A stretch of 64,000 nucleotides of DNA from CADEEN01 sp963840805 (GTDB lineage Bacteria > Pseudomonadota > Gammaproteobacteria > Burkholderiales > Burkholderiaceae_C): the NCBI GenBank assembly GCA_963840805.1, contig CAWJAJ010000011.1, forward strand, positions 637,824-701,823, read 5' to 3'. Below, one piece after another: positions 10,251 to 18,831 of the stretch. The translations under genes were made by a program, and so were the position numbers. A model generated the notes under the pieces. That model was not told the DNA's origin. It was given only the letters and a program-made list of their open reading frames with translations, and did no database searches. Position 1 is the first letter of the stretch. Each line of letters starts with the position of its first letter.

Positions 10251-11620
10251 ATGCACTTCACCGACCTCGGCCTGGCCGAGCCGCTCCTGCGCGCTGTTCG
10301 CGAACAGGGCTACGACACCCCCACCCCGATCCAGGCGCAGGCCATTCCCGCCGTGCTTGAAGGGCGGCGACCTGCTGGCCGGCGCGCAGACCGGCACCGG
10401 CAAGACCGCCGGCTTCGTGCTGCCGATGCTGCAGCGCCTGATGGCCGTGCCGTCCAAACGCGATGCGCGCGGCCGCGTCGCCATCCGCGCGCTGATCCTG
10501 ACCCCGACCCGCGAACTCGCGGCGCAGGTCGAAGAAAGCGTGCGCACCTACGGCAAGCACGTGCCGCTGACGAGCATGGTGATGTTCGGCGGCGTCGGCA
10601 TGCAGCCGCAGATCGACCGCCTGCGGAAGGGCGTCGACATCCTCGTCGCCACGCCGGGCCGGCTGCTCGACCACCATGGCCAGCGCACGCTGGATCTGAT
10701 CGCACGTCGAGATCTTCGTGCTCGACGAAGCCGACCGCATGCTCGACATGGGCTTCATCCACGACATCAAGAAGGTGCTGGCCATCGTGCCGGCGAAGAA
10801 GCAGAGCCTGCTGTTCTCGGCCACCTTCAGCGACGAGATCAAGGCCCTGGCCGACAAGCTGCTGAACCAGCCGGCGCTGATCGAAGTGGCGCGCCGCAAT
10901 TCGACCGTCGAAGCCATCGTGCAGAAGGTCCACCCGGTGGGCCGCGAGCGCAAGAAGGACCTGCTCGCGCACCTGATCAGGAGCGGCGACTGGCACCAGG
11001 TGCTGGTCTTCACGCGCATGAAGCACGGCGCCAACCGGCTCACGGACTTCCTGAACGACAACGGCATCAGCGCGATGGCGATCCACGGCAACAAGAGCCA
11101 GACCGCACGCACCAAGGCGCTGGCCGACTTCAAGAAGGGCGACCTGCAGGTGCTGGTGGCGACCGATATCGCCGCGCGCGGCATCGACATCGACCAGTTG
11201 CCGCACGTCGTCAACTTCGAGCTGCCCAACGTGCCCGAAGACTACGTGCACCGCATCGGCCGCACCGGCCGCGCGGGCGCCAGCGGCGAAGCGATCTCGC
11301 TGGCCTGCGTCGACGAAGACATCTTCCTGCGCGACATCGAGCGCCTGATCAAGCGCAGCATCCCGCGCGAGGTCGTGCCCGGCTTCGAGCCGCCGGCGAA
11401 CGAAAAGGCCGAGCCGATCGTGCTCGGCCGCATGACCATCGGCGTCGGCGGTACGCGCCGTAACGGCGGTGGTGGCGGCGGCGGTGGTGGTCGCGCCGGC
11501 AGGCCCGGCAGCGGCGGCAGTGGCGGCCGTGCGCAACCGGCGCCGCAGGGGCGGCGGCCACAGGGCAGCGCCCCCGGTGGCTCGCGGCCCGGCACTCGAT
11601 CCGGCCCGCCCAAGCGCTGA
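10251..11620 (+). CDS. rhlE: RhlE-type DEAD-box ATP-dependent RNA helicase (two frameshifts)
   Basis: Cytoplasmic RNA helicase acting in ribosome assembly or RNA turnover. All motifs are present in order: Q motif TPTPIQAQ, Walker A AQTGTGKT, PTRELA, TPGRLLD, DEAD (VLDEADRMLDMG), SAT (LFSATFS), ATDIAARGID and HRIGRTGRAG. The C-terminal tail is Gly/Arg-rich (poly-Gly run, then RPGSGGSGGRAQPAPQGRR), typical of RNA-binding tails. The frame breaks near 10356 (GTGCTTGAAGGG where GTGCTGAAGGG is expected) and near 10699 (an extra A before TCGCACGTCGAG, SHVE). Both are single-base insertions and the product is otherwise complete (about 456 aa), so a sequence error is likely. Start MHFTDLGL follows an A-rich stretch. 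Confidence 0.9.
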
Positions 11621-11628
11621 CGACTGCA

Positions 11629-11659
11629 CGCCGGGCGGGCGCAGTGCGCTCGCCCGGCG
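11629..11659. terminator. Long GC-rich hairpin after rhlE
   Basis: Arms CGCCGGGCG (11629-11637) and CGCCCGGCG (11651-11659) are perfectly complementary, and the interior GCGCA-G-TGCGC pairs again, giving a nearly continuous 14-bp stem. It lies 9 nt past the rhlE stop. There is no T tract, so it is either a hairpin-only terminator or an RNA 3' stabiliser. Confidence 0.4.
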
Positions 11660-11735
11660 GCTCTGCATGATCGGCGTCAAGGCTCGGCGCCAAGCGTCCG
11701 CGTAGGCTGCATCGGCACTTCATTGGAGAATGGCC

Positions 11736-12305
11736 GTGACGACCCCGATAGCCCGGACGCCCGCGACGGATCCTGCGGACGCGCCGCTCGAGACCTTCTC
11801 GCAATGCCATGCGGGGATCCTGTCGAACCTGCAGCGCTTCGGCGAATTGCCGGCCCTGCTCGAGCCGGCGGCCAAGGCGCGGCAGATCGCGACGGACATG
11901 CTGACGTTCTTCCGCGACGCCGTCTTCGAGCACCACGCACAAGAGGAGCGCGAACTCTTTCCCGCCGTGCTGGCGAGCACCAGCGCGGGCGACGAGCGTC
12001 AATCCGTGCAACGCATCGTCGACCGACTGACCGAGGAGCATCGACAAGTCGAGGTGCTGTGGTCCCAGCTCGAACCGGCCCTCAAGCAGGTGGCCCATGG
12101 CCACGACGCCCACCTCGACCCGACGTCGGTGGCATCGTTGGTGGCGGCGTACCGGGCCCATGCGACCTACGAGGAGCAGGTGTTCCTGCCGATGTCGCAA
12201 AACATCCTCGGCCGCGACAGCAACCACATGGCGGCGCTCGGCGTTTCGCTGCACATTCGGCACGCGATGCCGGGTGTGCTGGCCAAGTACGGCAGCAGGA
12301 GCTAG
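11736..12305 (+). CDS. Hemerythrin HHE cation-binding domain protein
   Basis: About 189 aa, cytoplasmic, a four-helix bundle expected to bind a di-iron centre. Candidate ligands are in CHAGIL, EHHAQEERELFP, EEHRQVEVLW and HATYEEQVFLP, spaced as in HHE proteins; a further His-rich helix (LGVSLHIRHAMPG) closes the protein. Family members sense or buffer oxygen, NO or iron; nothing here decides between these. Start choice: an ATG at 11730 is only one base from GGAG, whereas the in-frame GTG at 11736 has GGAG at a normal 7-nt spacing, so GTG is preferred; the difference is two residues. Confidence 0.88.
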   Translation: MTTPIARTPATDPADAPLETFSQCHAGILSNLQRFGELPALLEPAAKARQIATDMLTFFRDAVFEHHAQEERELFPAVLASTSAGDERQSVQRIVDRLTEEHRQVEVLWSQLEPALKQVAHGHDAHLDPTSVASLVAAYRAHATYEEQVFLPMSQNILGRDSNHMAALGVSLHIRHAMPGVLAKYGSRS

Positions 12306-12354
12306 TTGCCGCAGTCCAGGCACCGAGTGCCCTGCGCGGGCTAAAGTCCCCTGC

Positions 12355-13032
12355 ATGTCGACACCCAACGCATCGCGCAGCGTGCTGCTGGCCGGCGCCA
12401 GCGGCCTGGTCGGCCGCGAGTTGCTGGCGCAGTTGCTGGCCGAAGACGGCACCACGGTGCACGCGCTGCTGCGCCGCGACGTGCCGGACCTGCCAGCCTC
12501 TCCGCGCCTCCTGCACCACCGCATCGACTTCGCGCGACCATGCGCCCTGCCCTCCGCGCATGAGCTGTACATCGCGCTCGGCACCACGCTCAAGAACGCC
12601 GGTTCGCAGGCGGCGTTTCGCGCGGTCGATCTCGATGCCGTGGCCAACGTCGCGCGCGCGGCGCAGCAGGCCGGCGTGAAGCGCGTCGCCGTCGTCTCGG
12701 CGCTCGGTGCCGACGCCGCCTCGAGCGTGTTCTACAACCGCATCAAGGGCGCGATGGAAGCGCAGCTCGCAGCGCTCGGCTTCGCACGGCTGGTGATCGC
12801 ACGACCGTCGCTGCTCGCCGGGTCACGGACCCGCCTCGGGCAACCGTCGCGCCGGGGCGAGCAACTGGCGCTTGCCTTGATCGCGCCCATCGGCGGCCTG
12901 TTGCCCGCGCGCCTGCGCCCGATCGACGCCGCGGTCGTCGCGCGTGCGATGCGCACGGCACTGCGTCGCGACGGGCCGGCGATCCAGATCATCGACTCGG
13001 CCGAGTTGCAAGAGCTCGGGCACCCGCCATGA
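12355..13032 (+). CDS. NAD(P)-binding Rossmann-fold (atypical SDR) oxidoreductase
   Basis: 225 aa. The N-terminal dinucleotide-binding loop is GASGLVG (LLAGASGLVGRELLAQL), and the sequence VAVVSALGADAASSVFYNRIKGAMEAQL matches the atypical SDR family that includes HTATIP2/YbjT-like proteins, with Tyr and Lys in the YNRIKG segment. The substrate is unknown. The TGA overlaps the ATG of the metallo-beta-lactamase-fold gene that follows (ATGA), so the two are translationally coupled. Confidence 0.82.
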   Translation: MSTPNASRSVLLAGASGLVGRELLAQLLAEDGTTVHALLRRDVPDLPASPRLLHHRIDFARPCALPSAHELYIALGTTLKNAGSQAAFRAVDLDAVANVARAAQQAGVKRVAVVSALGADAASSVFYNRIKGAMEAQLAALGFARLVIARPSLLAGSRTRLGQPSRRGEQLALALIAPIGGLLPARLRPIDAAVVARAMRTALRRDGPAIQIIDSAELQELGHPP

Positions 13033-14384
13033 AACTGACCAGTTACGGCGCCGCCGACGGCGTCACCGGCTCCAAGCATCTGATCGAATTCGCGGGATCG
13101 CGCATCCTGCTCGACTGCGGCCTGTTCCAGGGCCTGAAGCTGCACCGCGAGCGCAACTGGCAGCCCCTGCCATTCGACCTCGCCAGCCTCGACGCCGTGG
13201 TGCTGAGCCACGCCCATCTCGACCACAGCGGCTGGCTGCCGGTGCTGGTCAAGCACGGCTACCGCGGCCCGATCTATGCCAGCGCGGCCACGCGCGACCT
13301 CGCCGACGTGCTGTTGCGCGACAGCGCGCACCTGCAGGAGGAAGACGCGCGGCGCGTCAACCGCTACGGCATCTCCAAGCACGGCAAGGCGCTGCCGCTG
13401 TACACCGGCGCCGATGCGGTGCGCGCGGTGCAGCAGATCAGGCCGCTGGCGGCGGGCCGCAGCGTCGAGGTCGGCCGTGTCGAGGTGTTCTTGACACCGG
13501 TCGGCCACCTGCTCGGTGCCGGCGCGGTCACGCTCGCGGCCGGCCGCGAGCGCGTCGTCTACTCGGGCGACCTCGGCCGCCAGCACGACCTGTTGCTGCC
13601 ACCGCCCGAACGCATCGCGCGCGCCGACGTGCTGCTCGTCGAGGCCACCTACGGCAATCGGATCCACCCCCGCGAAGACGTGCAGGCGGCCCTCGGCAAC
13701 CTCGTCCGCCGCACCGTGCAGCGCGGCGGCAGCGTGCTGCTGCCCGCCTTCGCGGTCGGCCGCGCACAGGCGCTGATGCTGGTGCTGCAGCGCCTCAAGC
13801 GCGCGGGCGACATCCCGCCGTCGTTGCCGATCTTTCTCGACAGCCCGATGGCGATCGCCGCGACTGACGTGACGCTGCGCCATCGCAAGCTGCTGGCCGT
13901 GCCGCGGCGCGAGATCGAGACCCTGACCGATGGCGTGCACTTCATCGAGACCGGCGCGCAGTCGCAGCGCCTGTCGCGCTCGCGTTACCCGTCGGTGATC
14001 ATCTCCGCGAGCGGCATGGCCACCGGGGGTCGCGTGCTGCACCACCTGCGCACGATGGCGCCGGACGAGCGCCACCACATCGTCTTCCCCGGCTTCCAGG
14101 TGGCCGGCACGCGCGGCGCGCGCATGGTGGCCGGCGAGCGCGAGATCAAGATCTTCGGCGAGATGGTGCCGGTGCGTGCCGAGGTCAGCCACCTCGAAGG
14201 TTTCTCGGGCCACGCCGATGCCGATGAGTTGATGCAGTGGGTGCGCGGTTTCGAGCGTGCGCCGCGCCACACCTTCGTGATCCATGGCGACCCCGATGCC
14301 ACCGATCGGCTGCGCTTTCGCATCGGGCACGAACTGGGCTGGCGCGCCAGCGTGCCTCCGCACGCGCAGACCGTCGAGATCTGA
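13029..14384 (+). CDS. MBL-fold beta-CASP ribonuclease-like protein
   Basis: 451 aa. The metallo-beta-lactamase signature H61-A-H63-L-D65-H66 (HAHLDHSG) is intact, followed by VGHLLGAGAV, the metal-binding Asp in VYSGDLG, a beta-CASP domain (LPAFAVGRAQALMLVL, IFLDSPMA) and the C-terminal RMMBL-type segment with SGHADADEL and a terminal HGDPDATDRL. This is the CPSF73/YSH1-like group of bacterial RNA exonucleases/endonucleases (COG1236), smaller than RNase J. It probably acts in RNA processing in the cytoplasm. It is translationally coupled to the preceding SDR gene and followed after 3 nt by the MgtC-family gene. Confidence 0.9.
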   Translation: MKLTSYGAADGVTGSKHLIEFAGSRILLDCGLFQGLKLHRERNWQPLPFDLASLDAVVLSHAHLDHSGWLPVLVKHGYRGPIYASAATRDLADVLLRDSAHLQEEDARRVNRYGISKHGKALPLYTGADAVRAVQQIRPLAAGRSVEVGRVEVFLTPVGHLLGAGAVTLAAGRERVVYSGDLGRQHDLLLPPPERIARADVLLVEATYGNRIHPREDVQAALGNLVRRTVQRGGSVLLPAFAVGRAQALMLVLQRLKRAGDIPPSLPIFLDSPMAIAATDVTLRHRKLLAVPRREIETLTDGVHFIETGAQSQRLSRSRYPSVIISASGMATGGRVLHHLRTMAPDERHHIVFPGFQVAGTRGARMVAGEREIKIFGEMVPVRAEVSHLEGFSGHADADELMQWVRGFERAPRHTFVIHGDPDATDRLRFRIGHELGWRASVPPHAQTVEI

Positions 14385-14387
14385 ACG

Positions 14388-15653
14388 ATGCCGGCCGGCC
14401 TGCCCGACGCCGGGATCGGCCTGCTGGTGGCGCTGGGCTGCGGCCTGCTGGTCGGCGTCGAGCGTGAACGCCGCAAGGGCCGCGGGCCGCAGCGAAGCGC
14501 CGCCGGGATGCGCAGCTTCACGCTGGTCACGGTGGCCGGTGCGATGGCGCAATCACTCGCGCCCGGCGCGCTCGTCGTGGCCGGTGCCGTCGGGGTCGCG
14601 GCGCTCGCCACGCTGGCCTACTGGCGCAGCAGCGGGCCGACCGCCGCCGATCCGGGCCTGACCACCGAAGTGGCGCTGCTGGTGGCCTACCTCGTCGGCG
14701 TGCAGTGCGCCGTGCAACCCGCGCTCGGCGCCGCCTGTGGCGCGGTGCTCGCCGGGCTGCTCGCCGCGCGCGACAACATGCACCGCTTCGCCACCGAGTG
14801 GCTGAGCGATCTGGAATTGCGAGACGCACTGGTGTTGGCTGCCGTGGCCCTCGTGATCATGCCGTTGGCACCGTCCACCCCATTGCCCTGGCTCGGCGGC
14901 CTTGCGCCGCGCACTGCGGCCTGGCTGGTGTTGGTGATCCTGCTGATGCAGGCCGCCGCTCACGTGGCCGGGCGTTTGCTGGGCGACCGGCAGGCACTGC
15001 CCCTGGCGGGGCTGCTCGGTGGTTTCGTTTCGAGCACCGCCACCATCGGCGCGCTCGGCGCGCAGGCGCGCAGCGAAGCGGCCGTGACGCAGCGCGCGCT
15101 GGCCGGCGCCGCGGCGCTGTCGGGTGCGGCCACCTGGTTGCAGGCGCTGGCGCTATGCGCCGTGGCCAGCCCCGCACTGTTGCCTGCACTGGCGCCGCCA
15201 GCCGTGGCAGGCCTGCTCGCCGCGCTGGCCGGTGGCCTGCTCACCGGCCAGCATGCCGGGCAGGCCGCGCCGCCGCCCGGCAACGACGCGGCCGCGCGCC
15301 GGCCGCTGCGGCTGCGCGAAGCCGTCACCGTGGCCGCGCTGCTGCTGGCCGTATCGGCCGCAGTGGCTTGGGCACAGGCCCGCTATGGCAGCAGTGGCCT
15401 GGCAGCCGGCACCGCTCTGGCCGCACTGGCCGATGCGCACGCACCGATCGCCACCGCCTTCGCGCTGCAAAACGCCGGCACGCTGGCAGCCGGCGAGGCG
15501 CTGCGCACCGCATTGCTGGCGATCAGCGTCAACACGGCCAGCCGCTGCCTGGTGGCCACGCTCGCCGGCGGCCGGCGCTTCGGCGGGCGCGTCGGCGCTG
15601 TGCTGGTGGTGTCGACACTGGCTGCGTGGGCCGTGTTGTTGCTGCGGCACTGA
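14388..15653 (+). CDS. MgtC/SapB family membrane protein with DUF4010 domain
   Basis: 421 aa, inner membrane, very hydrophobic with about eleven to twelve helices. The N-terminal MgtC-like module shows LLVALGCGLLVGVERERRKG and MRSFTLVTVAGA, with the conserved GLLVGxERER motif. The C-terminal half is DUF4010 (LLGGFVSSTATIGALGAQAR near the middle, then ALADAHAPIATAFALQNAG). The role of MgtC-DUF4010 fusions is undefined; MgtC itself affects survival at low Mg and the F-type ATPase. The gene starts 3 nt after the beta-CASP gene and probably belongs to the same operon. Confidence 0.88.
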   Translation: MPAGLPDAGIGLLVALGCGLLVGVERERRKGRGPQRSAAGMRSFTLVTVAGAMAQSLAPGALVVAGAVGVAALATLAYWRSSGPTAADPGLTTEVALLVAYLVGVQCAVQPALGAACGAVLAGLLAARDNMHRFATEWLSDLELRDALVLAAVALVIMPLAPSTPLPWLGGLAPRTAAWLVLVILLMQAAAHVAGRLLGDRQALPLAGLLGGFVSSTATIGALGAQARSEAAVTQRALAGAAALSGAATWLQALALCAVASPALLPALAPPAVAGLLAALAGGLLTGQHAGQAAPPPGNDAAARRPLRLREAVTVAALLLAVSAAVAWAQARYGSSGLAAGTALAALADAHAPIATAFALQNAGTLAAGEALRTALLAISVNTASRCLVATLAGGRRFGGRVGAVLVVSTLAAWAVLLLRH

Positions 15654-15790
15654 GGCCCTGGCGATCGTGCGCTCACGGGCGGCATTGCGCGCTGCCGGCG
15701 CGCCGATCTGCTTGCAGTTTGTTGTGCCTGCTCACAGCCGCCAGGCCGCATTGCGCATAAGGTCGCGGATCCAAGTTTCTTGAGTCCGCC

Positions 15791-16270
15791 ATGCGCCAAC
15801 CCTCCGTCGACACCCGCTGGGACGGCACCGACCTGCTGGTGCTGCGCAACGAAAAAGAAGTCGACCGTATTGCCTCGCGAGAAATCCACCGCGTGATCCT
15901 GGTCTGTCGTGGCAGTGATTCGCCGAGCGATCTGCGCTTCGCGGTGGTCGAGACCACCGCCGACCATGTGTTGCTGCCCGCCGCGAGTGGCATCGCCGGG
16001 CGTGTGCACTTCGAACGCCAGAGTTTCTGGATGCAGCGCCCGTGCGTGTACTGGGTCGACGACAGACGTGCGCCACTGCCGCGGCGGCTGCTGCCGGGCG
16101 TGTGGCTGTTGCGTCGGAACGACCCCGGCTATGTACGCTTGCCGCACGCGGAGCTGGCTGGCGTGATCGAGCAGTGGCCGCTCGAGGGGCCGCAGAGCTG
16201 GGAGCAGCGCAAGTGGGTGCACATCGTGCGCAGCCGGCTGCTGCCGCCGGCAGCCGCACCGCGCCGCTGA
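15791..16270 (+). CDS. Hypothetical protein, 159 aa
   Basis: Not recognised. Soluble, without a signal peptide or membrane segments, rich in Arg and Trp. The product begins MRQPSVDTRWDGTDLLVLRN and contains a segment of alternating beta character (LRFAVVETTADHVLLPAASG). The stop is followed 20 nt later by a strong bidirectional terminator. The gene reads in the same codon style as its neighbours and is likely real; no function is proposed. Confidence 0.7.
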   Translation: MRQPSVDTRWDGTDLLVLRNEKEVDRIASREIHRVILVCRGSDSPSDLRFAVVETTADHVLLPAASGIAGRVHFERQSFWMQRPCVYWVDDRRAPLPRRLLPGVWLLRRNDPGYVRLPHAELAGVIEQWPLEGPQSWEQRKWVHIVRSRLLPPAAAPRR

Positions 16271-16290
16271 ATCGCGCCACCGAAAAGAGA

Positions 16291-16315
16291 AAACCCGGCC
16301 GAAGCCGGGTTTTTC
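16291..16315. terminator. Bidirectional Rho-independent terminator
   Basis: AAACCCGGC and GCCGGGTTT pair around a CGAA tetraloop. The plus strand ends in TTTTT; on the minus strand the same stem is followed by TTTTCTCTTTTC. It separates the convergent genes ending at 16270 (plus) and 16338 (minus) and serves both. It is the clearest terminator in the window. Confidence 0.9.
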
Positions 16316-16337
16316 TCGAGCAGAGCCGAAGCGCTGC

Positions 16338-16622
16338 TTAGGCCTTCTTCTCTTCGGCCTTGGCCTTCTTGGTCTTCTTGGCGGTCTTCTTCTCGGCCTT
16401 CTTCGCGTCGGCCTTGGCGGCCGAGGCAGCCGGGGCGGCAGCCATCGGCTTGGCTTCGGGCTTGGCAGCCGGGGTCGCGGCGGCAGCCGGAGCCGCCGGC
16501 GTGGCGGGGGTCGCAGCGGCAGCCGGGGCCGCCGGCTTGGCCGGAGCGGCCGGGGCGGCGGTCTGGGCTTGGGCGGCGGCAACGAAGGCCAGGGCGGCCA
16601 GGGCGGTCAGGAGCTTGTTCAT
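16338..16622 (-). CDS. Secreted Ala/Pro/Lys-rich low-complexity protein
   Basis: 94 aa. The start at 16622 gives MNKLLTALAALAFVAAAQAQ, a clear Sec signal peptide with AQA cleavage. The mature part is composed of AAPA/AATPA repeats, then a Lys/Ala-rich tail (KADAKKAEKKTAKKTKKAKA). The composition resembles histone-H1-like tails and periplasmic low-complexity proteins; no enzymatic domain. An in-frame ATG at 16676 would add 18 residues ahead of the signal peptide and is not preferred. It ends at the shared bidirectional terminator. Confidence 0.8.
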   Translation of the reverse strand: MNKLLTALAALAFVAAAQAQTAAPAAPAKPAAPAAAATPATPAAPAAAATPAAKPEAKPMAAAPAASAAKADAKKAEKKTAKKTKKAKAEEKKA

Positions 16623-16706
16623 ATGGTTTCGATCGAATGAGTACTGAGCAAGTCGCTCGCAGCCGTCAACGGCCACCCCAGCCGGGCGGTTGACAGCCTC
16701 GGCGAC

Positions 16707-17558
16707 CTACTCGAACCGGCCCTCGCGCAGCCACTTGGTGGCGACCCATTTTTCCCCGGCAATCACCGGCGCCCCGCCGTGCAGCGTGCGGGTCATCGGG
16801 TGGGGGCGGTTGTAACTGAAGAACACCGCGTTGCCCTTGATCGGGGCCACCTCCAGCGCCACGTCGGGAAAAGTCGTCGCGCCGCCCTGCTCGGGCGTGT
16901 TCAGGTACATCACCACCGTGCCCACGCGCTGGCCGCCGCGCTTGACGATCGCCGGCGTGCCGGCCTTCGCCGGATCGAAATAGTCGTGATGGGGCTTGTA
17001 CTCAGCGCCGGGCAGGTAATGCAGCACCTGCAAGCCCTCGCCGTTTTCGAGCGGCCAGTTCACGATCCGCGCAATGCGGGCCTCGATGCGCGCGCACAGC
17101 GCGTTCTCCTCGCGGCCGAAGAACATGCCGGAACTGGTGCGCGCGATGTTGACCTCGCTGCCGCCGGTATCGGTCTGCACGGTTTCAGAGCGGCTCATGC
17201 GCGGGCCCGCCAGCGCCACGATGCCATCGCACTCCTCGTCCGACAGCAGGCCGCCGAACACCACCACGCGCGGATTGCGCATTGTCGTCAGCACCTGCAC
17301 GCGGCGGTCGCCGGCATCCAGCCACGACGGCGAGTCGGTCAGGTCGGGTTCAGGCACCGGCACCGGCGCGGGTAGCCCTGCGGCCTGGGCATGTTCGGCC
17401 AGAAAGCCACTCAGCGTGTCTTCCATCGCCTGGATCGCCACGTCCTGCTGCCAACCACTGGCGCGCATGGCGTCGAGCACGGCCTCGGGTTTGTGGCCGG
17501 ACTGGGCCTGGGCGATGATCCACTGGCGCAGCTCGGGCGTTATCTGCTGCATGGTCAT
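16707..17558 (-). CDS. 2OG-Fe(II) oxygenase, prolyl 4-hydroxylase family
   Basis: 283 aa. The catalytic double-stranded beta-helix (P4Hc) has the iron ligands H190/H191-x-D192 in YKPHHDYFDP and H260 in TRTLHGG, with K270 in GEKWVATKW as the 2-oxoglutarate anchor. The N-terminal about 55 residues (TPELRQWIIAQAQSGHKPEA and on to AMEDTL) look like a small helical UBA/TS-N-like module. It would hydroxylate proline in an unknown protein, using O2 and 2-oxoglutarate. ATGs at 17558 and 17552 are both possible; a GGAGG lies about 16 nt upstream of the first. Divergent from the DegP-like gene across 98 bp. Confidence 0.9.
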   Translation of the reverse strand: MTMQQITPELRQWIIAQAQSGHKPEAVLDAMRASGWQQDVAIQAMEDTLSGFLAEHAQAAGLPAPVPVPEPDLTDSPSWLDAGDRRVQVLTTMRNPRVVVFGGLLSDEECDGIVALAGPRMSRSETVQTDTGGSEVNIARTSSGMFFGREENALCARIEARIARIVNWPLENGEGLQVLHYLPGAEYKPHHDYFDPAKAGTPAIVKRGGQRVGTVVMYLNTPEQGGATTFPDVALEVAPIKGNAVFFSYNRPHPMTRTLHGGAPVIAGEKWVATKWLREGRFE

Positions 17559-17656
17559 GGCGCCATTTTGGCAGCCTCCATGCGAACCTCCGGCCACTTG
17601 AGGCCGGGGCAATTGTCCCCAATTGCAAACCTCTTCCGCCTTCGCCTGGCCGCGTC

Positions 17657-18775
17657 ATGAACCTGCAAAGACATCCAAGCCAACGCCTGTGGGTCGCCCT
17701 CGGTGCCGCGGCGCTGCTCACCGTCACCGCGCTGCTGGCGCTGCCGCGCCCGGCGCACGGCCGCAGCGATGCCGCGCCGCGCGCCGTCGTGCCGCGCGCG
17801 GCACTGGGTGCCGAGGAACTGGCCCACATCGACGTCTTTCGCCGCACGTCGCCGTCGGTGGTGCACATCACGACGCTGGAGACGCAGCGCGACATCTTCT
17901 CGATGAACGTGCAGCAGGTGCCGCGCGGCACCGGCACCGGCTTCATCTGGGACGAACGGGGCCACATCGTCACCAACTTTCACGTCATCCAGGGCGGCAG
18001 CGGCGCCCGCGTGACGCTGGCCGACCAGAGCAGCTACCCGGCCAAGCTGGTCGGCGCCTTCCCCGACCGCGACCTGGCGGTCCTGAAGATCGACGCGCCG
18101 GCGGCCAAGCTGCCACCGATCGCGCTGGGCAGCAGCCGCGAGTTGCAGGTCGGCCAGCGCGTCTACGCCATCGGCAACCCGTTCGGCCTCGACCAATCAC
18201 TGACCACCGGCATCGTCAGCGCACTCAACCGCGAGATCGAGTCGTTCAATCAGCGCACGATCCGCGGCGTGATCCAGACCGACGCCGCGATCAACCCCGG
18301 CAACTCCGGCGGTCCGCTGCTCGATTCGGCCGGCCGATTGATCGGTGTCAACACCCAGATCGCCAGCCCGAGCGGCGCCAGCGCCGGTATCGGTTTCGCG
18401 ATCCCGGCCGATGAGGTCAACCGCATCGTGCCGCGGCTGATCCGCGATGGCCGCTACCTGCGCCCGGCGATCGGCGTCACCGCGGGCCCGGTGGGTTTGC
18501 AGCGGGCCTTGAATCTGCCCAAGGGTGTCGCGCTGGTGCAGGTGGCGGCCAACACGCCGGCGGCACGCGCCGGGCTGCAGGCGTTCCGGCGCGGTGCCAA
18601 CGGCGACGTGATCGGCGGCGACGTCATCACCGCGATCAACGACGAGCCGGTGGCCGACCTCGACGACATGCTGGCCGCGCTGGAGAAGCGCCAGCCCGGC
18701 GAGAGCGTCACGCTGACTGTCTGGCGCAACGGCCAGACGCGCAAACAGAGCGTGGTGCTGGCCAGCGGCGAATAG
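17657..18775 (+). CDS. DegP/DegQ-like (HtrA) S1C serine protease with one PDZ domain
   Basis: 372 aa periplasmic quality-control protease. The N-terminal hydrophobic segment ALLTVTALLALPRPAHG is a signal peptide or anchor. The trypsin-like triad is His in TNFHVIQGG (about residue 109), Asp in DRDLAVLKID (about 139) and Ser in NPGNSGGPLLD (about 216). A single PDZ domain follows (AIGVTAGPVGLQRALNLPKG and GDVITAINDEPVADLDDMLA). One PDZ domain and this length resemble DegS more than DegP. It is followed by purL on the opposite strand. Confidence 0.92.
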   Translation: MNLQRHPSQRLWVALGAAALLTVTALLALPRPAHGRSDAAPRAVVPRAALGAEELAHIDVFRRTSPSVVHITTLETQRDIFSMNVQQVPRGTGTGFIWDERGHIVTNFHVIQGGSGARVTLADQSSYPAKLVGAFPDRDLAVLKIDAPAAKLPPIALGSSRELQVGQRVYAIGNPFGLDQSLTTGIVSALNREIESFNQRTIRGVIQTDAAINPGNSGGPLLDSAGRLIGVNTQIASPSGASAGIGFAIPADEVNRIVPRLIRDGRYLRPAIGVTAGPVGLQRALNLPKGVALVQVAANTPAARAGLQAFRRGANGDVIGGDVITAINDEPVADLDDMLAALEKRQPGESVTLTVWRNGQTRKQSVVLASGE

Positions 18776-18831
18776 CGACCGCCGCCCGGCCGATGCGGCA
18801 GGGCGGCGCCGCGGCGACGGTCCGCCCCGCG

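Noticed and set aside
10251..11620. Programmed frameshifting in rhlE
   Set aside because: There is no slippery heptamer or pseudoknot at either break, and two separate insertions within 350 bp resemble the errors elsewhere in the window.
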